From Mesosutterella faecium (GTDB lineage: Bacteria > Pseudomonadota > Gammaproteobacteria > Burkholderiales > Burkholderiaceae_F): a stretch of 64,000 bases of DNA. The notes under the pieces were generated by a model. That model was given only the letters and a program-made list of their open reading frames with translations. It ran no database searches and was not told the DNA's origin. Made by a program: the position numbers and the translations under genes. This document shows positions 26,669-34,859 of this stretch, one piece after another (position 1 is the first letter of the stretch; each line of letters opens with the position of its first letter). The DNA lies in the NCBI RefSeq assembly GCF_022809315.2, contig NZ_JAKZJU020000002.1:168326-232325 (forward strand), written 5' to 3'.

Positions 26669-27841
26669 TCAGAACTTGTGGACCAAGCCCAAGCCTACCT
26701 GAACTTCGTTCGGATTGGGGTTACTATTTAGCTTCTTGTAAGAAGCTCCCTTAGCCTTTTCCTGAGCGTAACCGACAAGGCCATAAACGTTAGTTCTCTT
26801 AGAGAAAGCGTAGGTGTAGCCCGCGGCCACGTTCCAACGATGGAACTTCACATCGGAGTCGTCCACATCCTTCGCGTCGCGGTAGCCGACAGCGGCGAGG
26901 AAGTTTCCGCCGAAGGCCGGCACCTTCGTGCCGAGTTCAAGACCCCAGCCCTTAACCGCATCCGTGGTCACATCTTCGTTATTAACCTTATGTGTGACAT
27001 TCTTCAGGAGCTTGAACGTATCCACAACAGAGCCAACGTCTTCGTTGTCGAAGTAAGTGGCCTTGGCGAAGACCTTGGCAACGCCGAAGTCGTAGTTGCC
27101 TCCCAGGATGATGCTGTAGCCGTCATCAAGGTCCTTGCCATACTGATCATTGCCCCACATCGTGTAGTCACCGGCGAGGACCACCTTGAACTTCGGCGCC
27201 TTGTACTGCAGACCTACAGCAGCGTAGCGGGTGGCACTCGCCTTATTCTCGACACCGCTCACATCTTTACTATTTTTGTCCTTCGCAAGGTCATTGCCCT
27301 TGAAGGAGTACATCGCGCCGGCACTGAAGCCGCCGAACTTCGGGGTCATGTAGGCGAGGGTGTTGTCGTAACGGGTATAAGCAGACCCGGTAGAACCATT
27401 GCCCTTAGCTGTATCGCCGTAAGTCATGCCGAAGGCCGAGATATCGCCCAGCATGGAGACCGAGCCGCCGATACTGGCAATAGACATCAGGCGACCGGCA
27501 TAGAGAGCGCCGTAAGCACCGGAAACATTCACCTGGGCTTCACGGCCGAAGAGGCGGCTCTGTCCGTTTGTACCATCGTCAGAATTGAAACCCGATTCGA
27601 GGACGAAACCGACCTTGGCGTTGCCAATGTCTTCCGTCCCCTTCAGGCCCCAGCGGGAACCGGTGGAGAAGCCGGACTTCATTTCGAACGTGTCGGTGGA
27701 ATCAACACCCTTTTTATCCAGATCCTGGTGGGTGTAGACGAGGCCCGTATCAATGCGGCCGTAGAGGGTCACGGACGGGGCAGCGAAAGCAGAAGCGGCA
27801 AAGGCTCCGAGGATCGCAGCCGCAACCAAAGACTTTTTCAT
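26669..27841 (-). CDS. Outer-membrane porin (Burkholderiales trimeric type), copy A
   Basis: A 390-residue general porin. A signal peptide (MKKSLVAAAILGAFAASAFA) is followed by APSVTLYGRIDTGLVY, the first strand typical of Neisseria/Burkholderia porins, then alternating beta strands and a C-terminal strand ending in Phe (VQVGLGLVHKF) needed for outer-membrane insertion by the Bam complex. AGGAG precedes ATG 27841. It is about as long as, and highly similar to, the next gene; the two differ mainly in surface-loop stretches. They form a tandem duplicate pair, each with its own terminator, so they are probably regulated separately. Confidence 0.93.
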   Translation of the reverse strand: MKKSLVAAAILGAFAASAFAAPSVTLYGRIDTGLVYTHQDLDKKGVDSTDTFEMKSGFSTGSRWGLKGTEDIGNAKVGFVLESGFNSDDGTNGQSRLFGREAQVNVSGAYGALYAGRLMSIASIGGSVSMLGDISAFGMTYGDTAKGNGSTGSAYTRYDNTLAYMTPKFGGFSAGAMYSFKGNDLAKDKNSKDVSGVENKASATRYAAVGLQYKAPKFKVVLAGDYTMWGNDQYGKDLDDGYSIILGGNYDFGVAKVFAKATYFDNEDVGSVVDTFKLLKNVTHKVNNEDVTTDAVKGWGLELGTKVPAFGGNFLAAVGYRDAKDVDDSDVKFHRWNVAAGYTYAFSKRTNVYGLVGYAQEKAKGASYKKLNSNPNPNEVQVGLGLVHKF

Positions 27842-28126
27842 CTTATCTTCTCTCCTACTCATAATGAAATTGAACTTTGGATGATGAGGGCAGATCTCAT
27901 CCGTTGAAACTAGTCCAATAGTGACACTGCTTCGGGCGTTTGTCGGCAAAAAATGAAACAAAAGAGTTTTGCATAATCTGCAAAACTCTATCCGAAAAAC
28001 ATCTAAAGTATTAAATCCTAATGAATTTTATCTATACGAATCCAAATTCCCCGGCAAAATCCTGCTGTTGCAGAAACGCAACAGAGAAGGTTTAGCCCGG
28101 CGGCCTTTCTTTTTCCGCAGAAAAGC

Positions 28127-28160
28127 AGAACCGCATTCCGGAATACCGAAATGCGGTTCT
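28127..28160 (-). terminator. Terminator between the two porin genes
   Basis: A perfect 11-bp stem AGAACCGCATT/AATGCGGTTCT, followed on the minus strand by GCTTTTC. A second hairpin (AAGGCGGA/TCCGCCTT) lies at about 28170-28200, closer to the stop. Confidence 0.65.
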
Positions 28161-28216
28161 TTCGCTTCAAGTTCAAGGCGGAATGCGTGTTCCGCCTTTT
28201 TCTCAGTTAAGAGAAA

Positions 28217-29371
28217 TTAGAACTTGTGGACGAGGCCGAGGCCGACCTGAGCGGCGTTCGGGGTGCGGGCGTCAGCACCACCCTTAGCCTTTTCCTGAGC
28301 GTAGCCAGCGGCAGCGTAGACGTTGGTGCGCTTGGAGAACGGATAGGCGTAGCCGACAGCGGCGTTCCAGCGATGATACTTGATGCTAGTGTGGTCCACA
28401 TCCTTGGCGTCACGATAGCCAACGGTGGCGAGGAAGTCGCCGCCGAAAGCCGGCACCTTGGTGCTGACTTCAAGGCCCCAGCCCTTCACAGCAACTGTGC
28501 CGTTACCGACATAGCCCGTGGTCTTGTTAGTAGCATCAAAAACACCGAAGGAGTCAAGAGCGTTGGCCGCGTTGTCGAAGTAAGTGGCCTTGCCGAAGAC
28601 CTGGGCAACGCCGAAGTCATAGTTGCCGCCGAGGACGATGGTGTAGCCATCATCAAGATCCTTGCCATACTGATCATTGCTCCACATCGTGTAGTCGCCA
28701 GCCAGGACGGCGGTGAACTTGCCGGCCTTGTACTGCAGGCCAGCAGCAGCGTAGCGGGTAGCACTCGCCTTATTCTCGACACCGCTCACATCTTTTTTAT
28801 CTTTGTCCTTCGCAAGGTCATTGCCCTTGAAGGAGTACATCGCGGAAACCGTGAAGCCGGCCATCGACGGGGTCTTGTAGGCGATGACGTTGTCGTAGCG
28901 GTCATAGCCGGAACCGGTCGAGCCCTTCATCGTGCCGACGATGCCATAGCCGTTCGGGAAGGCGGAAACGCTGCCCAGCAGGCAGAGGGAGCCGGAATCG
29001 CTCACGATGGAGCCCAGACGGCCGGCATAGAGGGTGCCGTACGCGCCGGAGACGTTCACCTGAGCTTCACGGCCGAAGAGACGGCCGCCCTGGCCGCTCG
29101 TGCCGTCGTCAGAGTTGAAGCCGGACTCGAGGACGAAGCCGACCTTGGCGTTGCCAATGTCTTCCGTGCCCTTCAGGCCCCAGCGGGAGCCAGTGGAGAA
29201 GCCGGTGGTCATCTCGAGCGTGTCGGTGGAATCACCCTTGGGCTGATCCAGATCCTGGTGAGTATAAGCAAGGCCGGTATCAATACGGCCGTACAGGGTC
29301 ACGGACGGAGCAGCGAAAGCAGAGGCGGCAAAAGCGCCGAGCAGAGCAACTGCAACAAGAGACTTTTTCAT
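28217..29371 (-). CDS. Outer-membrane porin, copy B
   Basis: A 384-residue paralogue of the porin at 26.7 kb. It has a signal peptide MKKSLVAVALLGAFAASAFA, then APSVTLYGRIDTGLAY, shared inner-strand text such as GSRWGLKGTEDIGNAKVGF, and the same C-terminal VGLGLVHKF. Loops differ, for instance GQGGRLFGRE and the region around DATNKTTGYVGN. AGGAG lies upstream of ATG 29371. Porins of this type admit small polar and anionic solutes and are usually among the most expressed genes. Divergent loops between tandem copies suggest phage or immune pressure. Confidence 0.93.
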   Translation of the reverse strand: MKKSLVAVALLGAFAASAFAAPSVTLYGRIDTGLAYTHQDLDQPKGDSTDTLEMTTGFSTGSRWGLKGTEDIGNAKVGFVLESGFNSDDGTSGQGGRLFGREAQVNVSGAYGTLYAGRLGSIVSDSGSLCLLGSVSAFPNGYGIVGTMKGSTGSGYDRYDNVIAYKTPSMAGFTVSAMYSFKGNDLAKDKDKKDVSGVENKASATRYAAAGLQYKAGKFTAVLAGDYTMWSNDQYGKDLDDGYTIVLGGNYDFGVAQVFGKATYFDNAANALDSFGVFDATNKTTGYVGNGTVAVKGWGLEVSTKVPAFGGDFLATVGYRDAKDVDHTSIKYHRWNAAVGYAYPFSKRTNVYAAAGYAQEKAKGGADARTPNAAQVGLGLVHKF

Positions 29372-30134
29372 TTGGTTTAAAACTCCTAATCCAGCCTCGG
29401 CTGAGGCTTCTTTGGTTAAGAACAATCGGGCATAACCCGAACGTCCTCTGTGTCTATCCTGCCAAGACTTGCCGACTTAGGATATAGGGTTTTTACCAAT
29501 AAATTACCGGTCTTCTGTTTTAGCGTCTATGTATTTATTTGTTTTTAATGTATAAATTTATAAATTAAAAAACTCTGGGCTTTTAGTTTTTTTACATTGA
29601 AGTGTTGTTAAAAAGCAACATTTTCGTTTCCGCCGTCGTTTCAACCGATCTAAGCAGAGCTTGAAATAAACGGCTTTGCCCCAGCCGAGCCCCCCTTCGG
29701 CGCTCAGCGCAGCGCTTAAAGCTACACCAGTAGCTTCGCCCCTGAGCAGTCCTCCGCCGGTCCCCGGTGCGAGGTCCATCGAAATCAATTTCCCATTCAC
29801 CGCTGCGGGAGATTTTTTTCCTGCCCTCTTCATCTCTCCAGCCGGCCCCGGCCGGGGCTTGTCCGGGAGGTTCAGGCAGACGCGGCTCACGCTCTCCCCG
29901 CGCGCATCTTTCTTTCTGAGAAAGCCAGGCTTATAGGCCGGCCTCCAACGAATCAAATTCGGGACCCGCTTGAATTTTCTTCCGCGGAGGCACTGTAAAA
30001 GCACAGCAGACCCGGTTTACGGACACCCTGCTTCCGGCCCAAAAAGCGACCGGAGTTCGGCTATAACAATAACCGTTTAGAACAAACCCTTAGCCCCAGA
30101 ACGGGGGCAGCGCCCAGCGGCCCGTCCCGCCGGT
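29372..30134. other. 763-base spacer with no supported gene
   Basis: The first 200 bases are AT-rich and should hold the porin B promoter. The remainder is GC-rich with no recognisable protein. An open frame at 29558-30004 has no ribosome site and an implausible Arg/Lys/Pro composition. This spacer separates the chromosome-like genes on the left from the replication module. Confidence 0.4.
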
Positions 30135-31247
30135 TCAGGACCTCGAGCGGCGGCGGCTCCGGAATCCCAGCTGCTTGAGCCAGGGGTTATAGATCTTTTG
30201 AACAAAGGAAGGAGAGGCAAGCTCGCTTCGCAGCCAGTCCGCAAACTCTTCCGACGAAGAGCCCTTCGGGTTCATGTTCTGGGCTTTGAGCCACTCGAAA
30301 AAAGCGTGCGCGTTGAAGCCGGTCGCCTCGACCTTTTTGGCGTTCCGCCCCGCGAGCCAGTCCGCGTACATGGGGATCTGCCGCACGGAAAGCGTCGCCT
30401 GCGCTTCGGTGAGCACCGTCTGGGCCTTCGCGTGCGCTGCGCCCTCCTCGTGCTTTGCGGGTTTGCCGCTGGGGAGCACGGAATAGGGCTTGGGCTGGAG
30501 GTGGAAGATCAGCCTCGTCACGCGGTTGTGCTCGCCCTTTTCGATTTCAAGCTCCAGCCCGAACTTCGTGTAAGGGGAAGCGTTGATCTGCCGCACTGCG
30601 ACGTCGAGAATCCGCTGCTTGAAATTGCCGAAGAGCCGGTAGGCGCTCCCCAGGTTGAGCGCCTTGCGCAGCTCCTCCACCGTCGTGATGAACGTCCTCT
30701 TCGGATGGTTCTGGTACTGAAGCGCCATCGTGTAGATGCGGACCGCGTAAACGCTTTTGAGGCCTTTTAAATCCACGAGCTCGAACTCGGTGAACCGCTC
30801 CTTCAGCTGCTGGATGAACGGGATGAACTGCTCGGTGAAGTTAAAGCCGATTTTCCCGTCCCCGTAGGACAGGGCCGCAAGGAAGTGGAACTGCACGTAG
30901 TTTTTCTTGTCCGGGTGCTTCTTATAGGCCTCGTACTGGGTCCTGAAGCCGCTTCGCAGCGACGGAAAGGCGTCGAGCGCGCTCATGGAAATCGTGGCCG
31001 AGCTGTGAAAGAGCGTCTGCGAGGCCTTGGAGAGCGCCGCGTACACCTCCTGCTTGCGGGTGCCGAGCATCATCACGTCCTCGGCTGAAACATAATAGGT
31101 TTCGCTCGGCCTGATTTCCTCGTCGGGCTTCACCGAGGCGATGGCGGCCATGACCACGCGAAGCTCGAACAAATCCAGCTTGTAGGAAGCAAAATTGAGC
31201 GGATTCAGGTACCGCACCATTTTGCCGTCTTTTGAATGATTGGCCAT
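30135..31247 (-). CDS. repB: Rep_3/RepB-family plasmid replication initiator
   Basis: A 370-residue initiator built of two winged-helix domains, as in Rep_3 proteins (pPS10 RepA, R6K Pi, F RepE). The first includes DLFELRVVMAAIASVKPDE and a MSALDAFPSLRSGFR stretch; the second includes GLKSVYAVRIYTMALQYQ and TVEELRKALNLG. Such proteins bind iterons, open the origin and repress their own gene as dimers. It is transcribed away from 15 iterons that start 114 bases upstream of the chosen ATG (31247). The C-terminal tail is long and basic (SRRRSRS). The gene looks intact. Confidence 0.9.
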   Translation of the reverse strand: MANHSKDGKMVRYLNPLNFASYKLDLFELRVVMAAIASVKPDEEIRPSETYYVSAEDVMMLGTRKQEVYAALSKASQTLFHSSATISMSALDAFPSLRSGFRTQYEAYKKHPDKKNYVQFHFLAALSYGDGKIGFNFTEQFIPFIQQLKERFTEFELVDLKGLKSVYAVRIYTMALQYQNHPKRTFITTVEELRKALNLGSAYRLFGNFKQRILDVAVRQINASPYTKFGLELEIEKGEHNRVTRLIFHLQPKPYSVLPSGKPAKHEEGAAHAKAQTVLTEAQATLSVRQIPMYADWLAGRNAKKVEATGFNAHAFFEWLKAQNMNPKGSSSEEFADWLRSELASPSFVQKIYNPWLKQLGFRSRRRSRS

Positions 31248-31310
31248 CGAAAAACCCGCCTCTGCACAGAATGGAGAAATCGTACGCCCGCATTTCAAAG
31301 GCTGCAGGAT

Positions 31311-31319
31311 TTATCCACA
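31311..31319 (+). promoter_or_regulatory. DnaA box 1
   Basis: TTATCCACA, a perfect consensus DnaA box between repB and the first iteron. Confidence 0.8.
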
Positions 31320-31360
31320 GGCCTTGAGCCATAACAACAAAATACTTTGTTATACCCATG

Positions 31361-32339
31361 CACGGCAGACGTAATTTGAACGGTACGGCAGACGTTATAA
31401 CAATACACGGCAAAGGTTATACCAAAGGTACGGTCTCCGTTATAAAAAAGGGGCCTCTATATATAAAAGAAAGGAAAAGATTTAAAAATACTAAAAAAGA
31501 AAGTACAGAAGCTGTGGATAACAAGCCCGAAGAACAGCACTTACTTAAGAAAAACGAGCACGGCAAACGTTATACCGACCAGCCGTTTCTTTTTCCCCGA
31601 CCAGTACGGGAAACGTTATATCAAAAGGTGAGCTTCTTTCTGCACCTCATTGTTTAAAAACAAAAAAATACGTGAATTCAAGAAAAACTGCACCCGACCG
31701 CACGCGTCTTTTCCTGCTCTCAGCCATACACGGCAAACGTTATAGAAAGGACCAAAAGGCTTTCAAAGCCGCGCATGAACGCAAAAAAAAACGAGAAGCC
31801 TGTTTCCCTGTCGCTTTCCGTCAGACCCACGTCTTTAAAAGACATCAAACCGAACAGCCCGCCCTTCTCCCCGCAGATTGGGATTTAAAGACATAAAAAA
31901 ACAGGAAAACGAAGCCGGAAACTGACTTTCCGGCCGGTACGGAAGACGTTATAGCGGCGGTCTTACTGGCGGGCAATCGGGTACGGTAAGCGTTATATCT
32001 CCAAAGCAGCCCCGCCGTTCATTTTCTTAAAGTCCCGAAAAGGGTACGGCAGACGTTATAGCTAGAGAAAAAAAGAAATCACCCCAGGGTACGGAAAGCG
32101 TTATAGCCGCGGCTGGAAAGGCGTTGCCGCAAAGGATACGGCAACCGTTATACCCTGTTTCACCGGAAGCTTCAGACACCTATTCATATCTTATTGATTT
32201 AAAAGAATTATTTAAGAAAGCGTCTGATCCTGCAAAGCCGGCACGGCAAACGTTATACCTCAAGCTGAGCTTCAAGAGAACCAGCGGGTACGGAGAACGT
32301 TATTTCAGGATGTCTCCTTAAGGTACGGAAAACGTTATA
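31361..32339 (+). repeat. Fifteen iterons of the plasmid-type origin
   Basis: Consensus (T/C)ACGGNAAACGTTATA, 16 bp, all on the same strand. Starts: 31361 (degenerate), 31384, 31406, 31429, 31559, 31605, 31729, 31938, 31982, 32045, 32090, 32137, 32242, 32289, 32324. The first four are 22-23 bp apart, one copy per two helical turns as in classical iteron origins. Many later ones are 44-47 bp apart, and others are scattered. The ACGTTATA part is nearly invariant; the AAA/AGA part varies. Initiator binding sites are the expected role; the later group may control copy number by handcuffing. Confidence 0.9.
31440..31521 (+). other. Probable origin opening region with DnaA box 2
   Basis: An AT-rich stretch (about 31440-31510) lies between the tight iteron group and a second perfect DnaA box, TGTGGATAA (31513-31521), in opposite orientation to box 1. 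Order: DnaA box, four iterons, AT-rich stretch, DnaA box. This matches the layout of iteron plasmid origins. The melting role is inferred. Confidence 0.7.
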
Positions 32340-32420
32340 GCCCTGCCCTTCCGGCGGCAGTCTGCCTGCCGATCTGCTTCAAACCTTTTTTAAACAGTCA
32401 ATAAAGAGTGAATTTAAATT

Positions 32421-32612
32421 GATTCAATATTGAAACACTCAGAAGACAAATTTAAAGCAGTCTTAAAACACATTTAAATCGGCCTGCCGAAGGCGGAACC
32501 GAAAACCGCTTCTTCCTCGCCTCGAGATCTCCAAGAGAAGAACTCAGTCAATATTGCCTATGATTACAATGTAGAGACAATTGTTTAACAATTATAAAAC
32601 ACATTGTTTAAA
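32421..32612 (+). promoter_or_regulatory. Probable operator/partition region before parA
   Basis: An AT-rich stretch with the palindrome TTCAATATTGAA (32423-32434) and a cluster of related repeats at 32561-32612 (TACAATGTA, ACAATTGTTTAACAATT, ACATTGTTTAA). ParA operons are commonly autoregulated at such sites, and similar motifs recur in the spacers to 40.5 kb. Confidence 0.5.
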
Positions 32613-32714
32613 ATCTAATATTTGTGGCTTCATCCTCCTCTGTGTAATATTCTCTGGCGGAAAAAAAACGGCGGCTCCGCCGCTTTTTTCCTCATTTCCT
32701 CAAGGGGACGCCAA

Positions 32715-33368
32715 GTGATCATCGCTGTAGCCAACATCAAGGGCGGCGTTGGAAAGACCAACATCGCCGTTTCCATCGCGACTTACCTGCTCACGCAGAA
32801 AGCCAAAACGGTCTTCCTCGTCGACACCGATGAGCAGGAGTCGGCCTCGATGGCCCTGAAAGTCCGCAAAATGCTGGGAGTGAAGCCCGCCGTGCCCTTC
32901 AAGCTGATCACGGAAGCGAAGGAGCTCAGCTGGAACCTTGAGGAATTGAAAAAACAGTACGACTACGTCATCGTCGACGCGGGAGGACGCGATACGGAAG
33001 CCCTGAGGGCGACGCTGCTTCGCACGGATATTCTTCTGGTCCCCTGCCCTCCCGGAAGCACCGACATCTGGTCCTTCAAAAAGAAGCTGGGCAAAATCGT
33101 CGCCGACGCCAGAAAGATCGGCGGCAAATTCAAGGCCTACAGCTTTCTCTCGCGGGCTGACGCGAAGCTCGGCTCGGCCGACAACATCAACGCCCAGAAA
33201 ATCATCGAGCAGGTGCCGGAGTTTGAGTTCGTCGACGCGAGAATCGTGAACCGCAAGGCCTACGGCATCGCCCTGGGTTCCGGGAAATCGGTTTTCGAGC
33301 TTCGGCCGCGCGATCTCAAGGCCTGCAACGAAATCCGGTATCTGGTGGAAAAAACCATCCCGCTCTGA
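32715..33368 (+). CDS. parA: ParA-type partition ATPase (short, type Ib-like)
   Basis: A 217-residue Walker-type ATPase that would move or position replicon copies on the nucleoid. The deviant Walker A is KGGVGKTN right after VIIAVANI; LVDTDEQESA and YVIVDAGGRDT are the Walker A-prime and B regions. It lacks the N-terminal helix-turn-helix of long ParA proteins, as in type Ib systems whose small partner does the DNA binding. The start is GTG 32715 with AGGGGA upstream; an earlier TTG at 32622 has no ribosome site. A small ribbon-helix-helix gene follows 85 bases later. Confidence 0.88.
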   Translation: MIIAVANIKGGVGKTNIAVSIATYLLTQKAKTVFLVDTDEQESASMALKVRKMLGVKPAVPFKLITEAKELSWNLEELKKQYDYVIVDAGGRDTEALRATLLRTDILLVPCPPGSTDIWSFKKKLGKIVADARKIGGKFKAYSFLSRADAKLGSADNINAQKIIEQVPEFEFVDARIVNRKAYGIALGSGKSVFELRPRDLKACNEIRYLVEKTIPL

Positions 33369-33389
33369 CAGATGTAATACAATGTGTTA

Positions 33390-33420
33390 AAACAGCTGAA
33401 TAAATACATTTCAGCTGTTT
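33390..33420 (+). promoter_or_regulatory. Hairpin between parA and the RHH gene
   Basis: A perfect 11-bp stem AAACAGCTGAA/TTCAGCTGTTT with a 9-base loop, next to TACAATGTGTT (33378), which repeats a motif from the parA upstream region. It may be an attenuator or a binding site for the partition protein. Confidence 0.45.
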
Positions 33421-33453
33421 AGCACTGTTTCTCAAAATTTACGAGTCTCCACC

Positions 33454-33738
33454 ATGCCCAATACCTTCTTTGATCCGGATATGGATGAAAACAGCCCTGC
33501 CCCTGCGGAGAAAGAAGAATCCGCGGACGGCTCCCTCTCGGCGAAGGAAAGAGAGTTCGTGCAGAGGAAGCCCGGGCGGCCGCGCCTCATCAACAAGCGC
33601 CAGCAGCTCACGATCTACCTGCCTAAGGAAAAGCTGCAGGAAGTCGACAAGGTGGCAAGCGACTACGGGATGACTCGAAACGGCTTCATCAACGCGGCGA
33701 TTTCCCAGGCCCTGAACAACGGCCTCATGGTCCGCTGA
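33454..33738 (+). CDS. Ribbon-helix-helix partition partner with AT-hook-like motif
   Basis: A 94-residue protein. After an acidic, probably disordered N-terminus, RKPGRPRL (about residues 38-45) has the PGRPR core of an AT-hook, which binds the minor groove of AT-rich DNA. It is followed by a ribbon-helix-helix domain (RQQLTIYLPKEKLQEVDKVA, then GMTRNGFINAAISQAL). Small RHH proteins next to short ParA proteins act as centromere-binding ParB equivalents and operon repressors. No other ParB is nearby. The AT-hook-like element would fit the AT-rich repeats around the module. Role inferred from position and fold. Confidence 0.75.
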   Translation: MPNTFFDPDMDENSPAPAEKEESADGSLSAKEREFVQRKPGRPRLINKRQQLTIYLPKEKLQEVDKVASDYGMTRNGFINAAISQALNNGLMVR

Positions 33739-33760
33739 AAGGGCTGCCCCTTGAAAAGCT

Positions 33761-33787
33761 CCGGCCGCACCGCGGCCGGTCTCTTTT
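33761..33787 (+). terminator. Terminator of the parA operon
   Basis: CCGGCCGC-ACC-GCGGCCGG followed by TCTCTTTTT, 23 bases after the RHH stop. Confidence 0.8.
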
Positions 33788-33789
33788 TG

Positions 33790-34701
33790 TCTGCTCAAAG
33801 ACCTGGGCTACTGAGGTCAGCGCCATCATCTGCCCGCCCTTTTCCCCTCCCCGCTTAAAGGGAGCCTCGGCGCTGAAGGCCGGGCGGAGGACGCCCGCAG
33901 AAGCTCTTCTCTTCCCCGCCGGCTTCCTTACCTTCTTTTCCTTTTCCCCTTGTTTTCAATCGGCGGCGGCTCCGGTCTCAGGCCAGGCGCTTCTCCGCTT
34001 TTCTGGGGTTTCTCTAATTTTTACAATGGTTGAAAATAAGTGATATCTGATTTTTTCAATATTAAAAAAAGTTGATTTGAGGCCCGGAAGGCCTTCTGCC
34101 GGCGGTTTCGGCTAGGGCAGTGAAACGAGGAAAGCAGAACCTTCTTATCCCTATTTTATTAATAGTGTAAAAACAGCGTTCTATGATTTTAACGATTGTT
34201 TTTCGACTGTGATCGCGAGGCTCTTTCTGCGTCTGTTCGGTTTGCTATGGAGTCGAGTAAATGCAGTCTGAGACGGCGGTGTGCTTCCGGCCCCGCAAAG
34301 CGGAACTCCTCCCTTCCCTGCGGTGAGATGAAAGAAAGAACAGTCCGTCCCGAAAAAAGTCTTTTAAACTCGTATCAATGATGAAGCACGTGCTATACAA
34401 TATTAAAAAACATTATTAAAAATTTAACAACAGAATGACATAGAGCATCGAAAGTAAGGGAGGAGCTTCCTCGGGAGCCAAAAAAGAGCGGGCAGAAAAA
34501 AGACCCGCAGAAAAAAGAGCAGGCTTTGTCCGTCTCCATAAGGCGGAGGAAAAGCGGGCCGCAGGGATCAAGAGTGCCCGGGTGAACTCGTGAGGATGCT
34601 TCCTAAAGGATGAAATCCCGATGGAGCGGATGAGGCCGGATGCATGTCCGCCGCCCGGCCGGCCCTGCAGGAAGACGAGCCGGCGGGAGCCGAAACGCGG
34701 C
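33790..34701. other. Spacer with AT-rich motif copies and no supported gene
   Basis: Two copies of the AT-rich motif are present: TTCAATATTAAAA at 34055 and ACAATATTAAAAAACA at 34397. The open frames here (34196-34381 plus, 34416-34706 minus) show no domain, poor ribosome sites and odd composition. The right end was the target of the IS insertion. Confidence 0.4.
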
Positions 34702-34707
34702 TTCAAC
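34702..34707. repeat. Left target-site duplication of the second IS
   Basis: TTCAAC before the left end at 34708 and again directly after the right end (36567-36572). Confidence 0.85.
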
Positions 34708-34859
34708 CCGTAACGGTTTCAATTTAGGTACGTTACTCAGTTCCGGCGACCAATTTTTCGATTTTCTCGGCAGTGACGTTAATCCGTAACGGTTTCAATT
34801 TAGGTACGTTACTCAGTTCCGGCGACCAATTTTTCGATTTTCTCGGCAGTGACGTTAAT
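34708..34859. repeat. 76-bp tandem duplication of the IS left end
   Basis: Bases 34708-34783 and 34784-34859 are identical. Each copy holds the whole left inverted repeat (starting CCGTAACGGTTTCAATTTAG) and the first bases inward, including the last codons of the transposase gene. The target duplication borders the outer copy, so the element now carries two left ends. Confidence 0.9.

Noticed and set aside
29558..30004. A 148-codon open frame on the minus strand between porin B and repB.
   Set aside because: No ribosome site, no domain, and an Arg/Lys/Pro/Gly-rich composition typical of non-coding GC-rich DNA.
31358..31896. Open frames across the iteron region (31358-31657 and 31672-31896).
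   Set aside because: They are translations of the repeats themselves, without ribosome sites or plausible protein composition.
31361..32339. The repeated 16-mers looked at first like a CRISPR array.
   Set aside because: Spacing is irregular (22 to 209 bp), repeats are short, no cas gene is near, and the repB/DnaA-box context fits iterons.
34416..34706. A 96-codon minus-strand frame ending at the IS insertion point, as if the IS had cut a gene.
   Set aside because: Joining the flanks across the IS (removing 34708-36572) does not give a recognisable protein.
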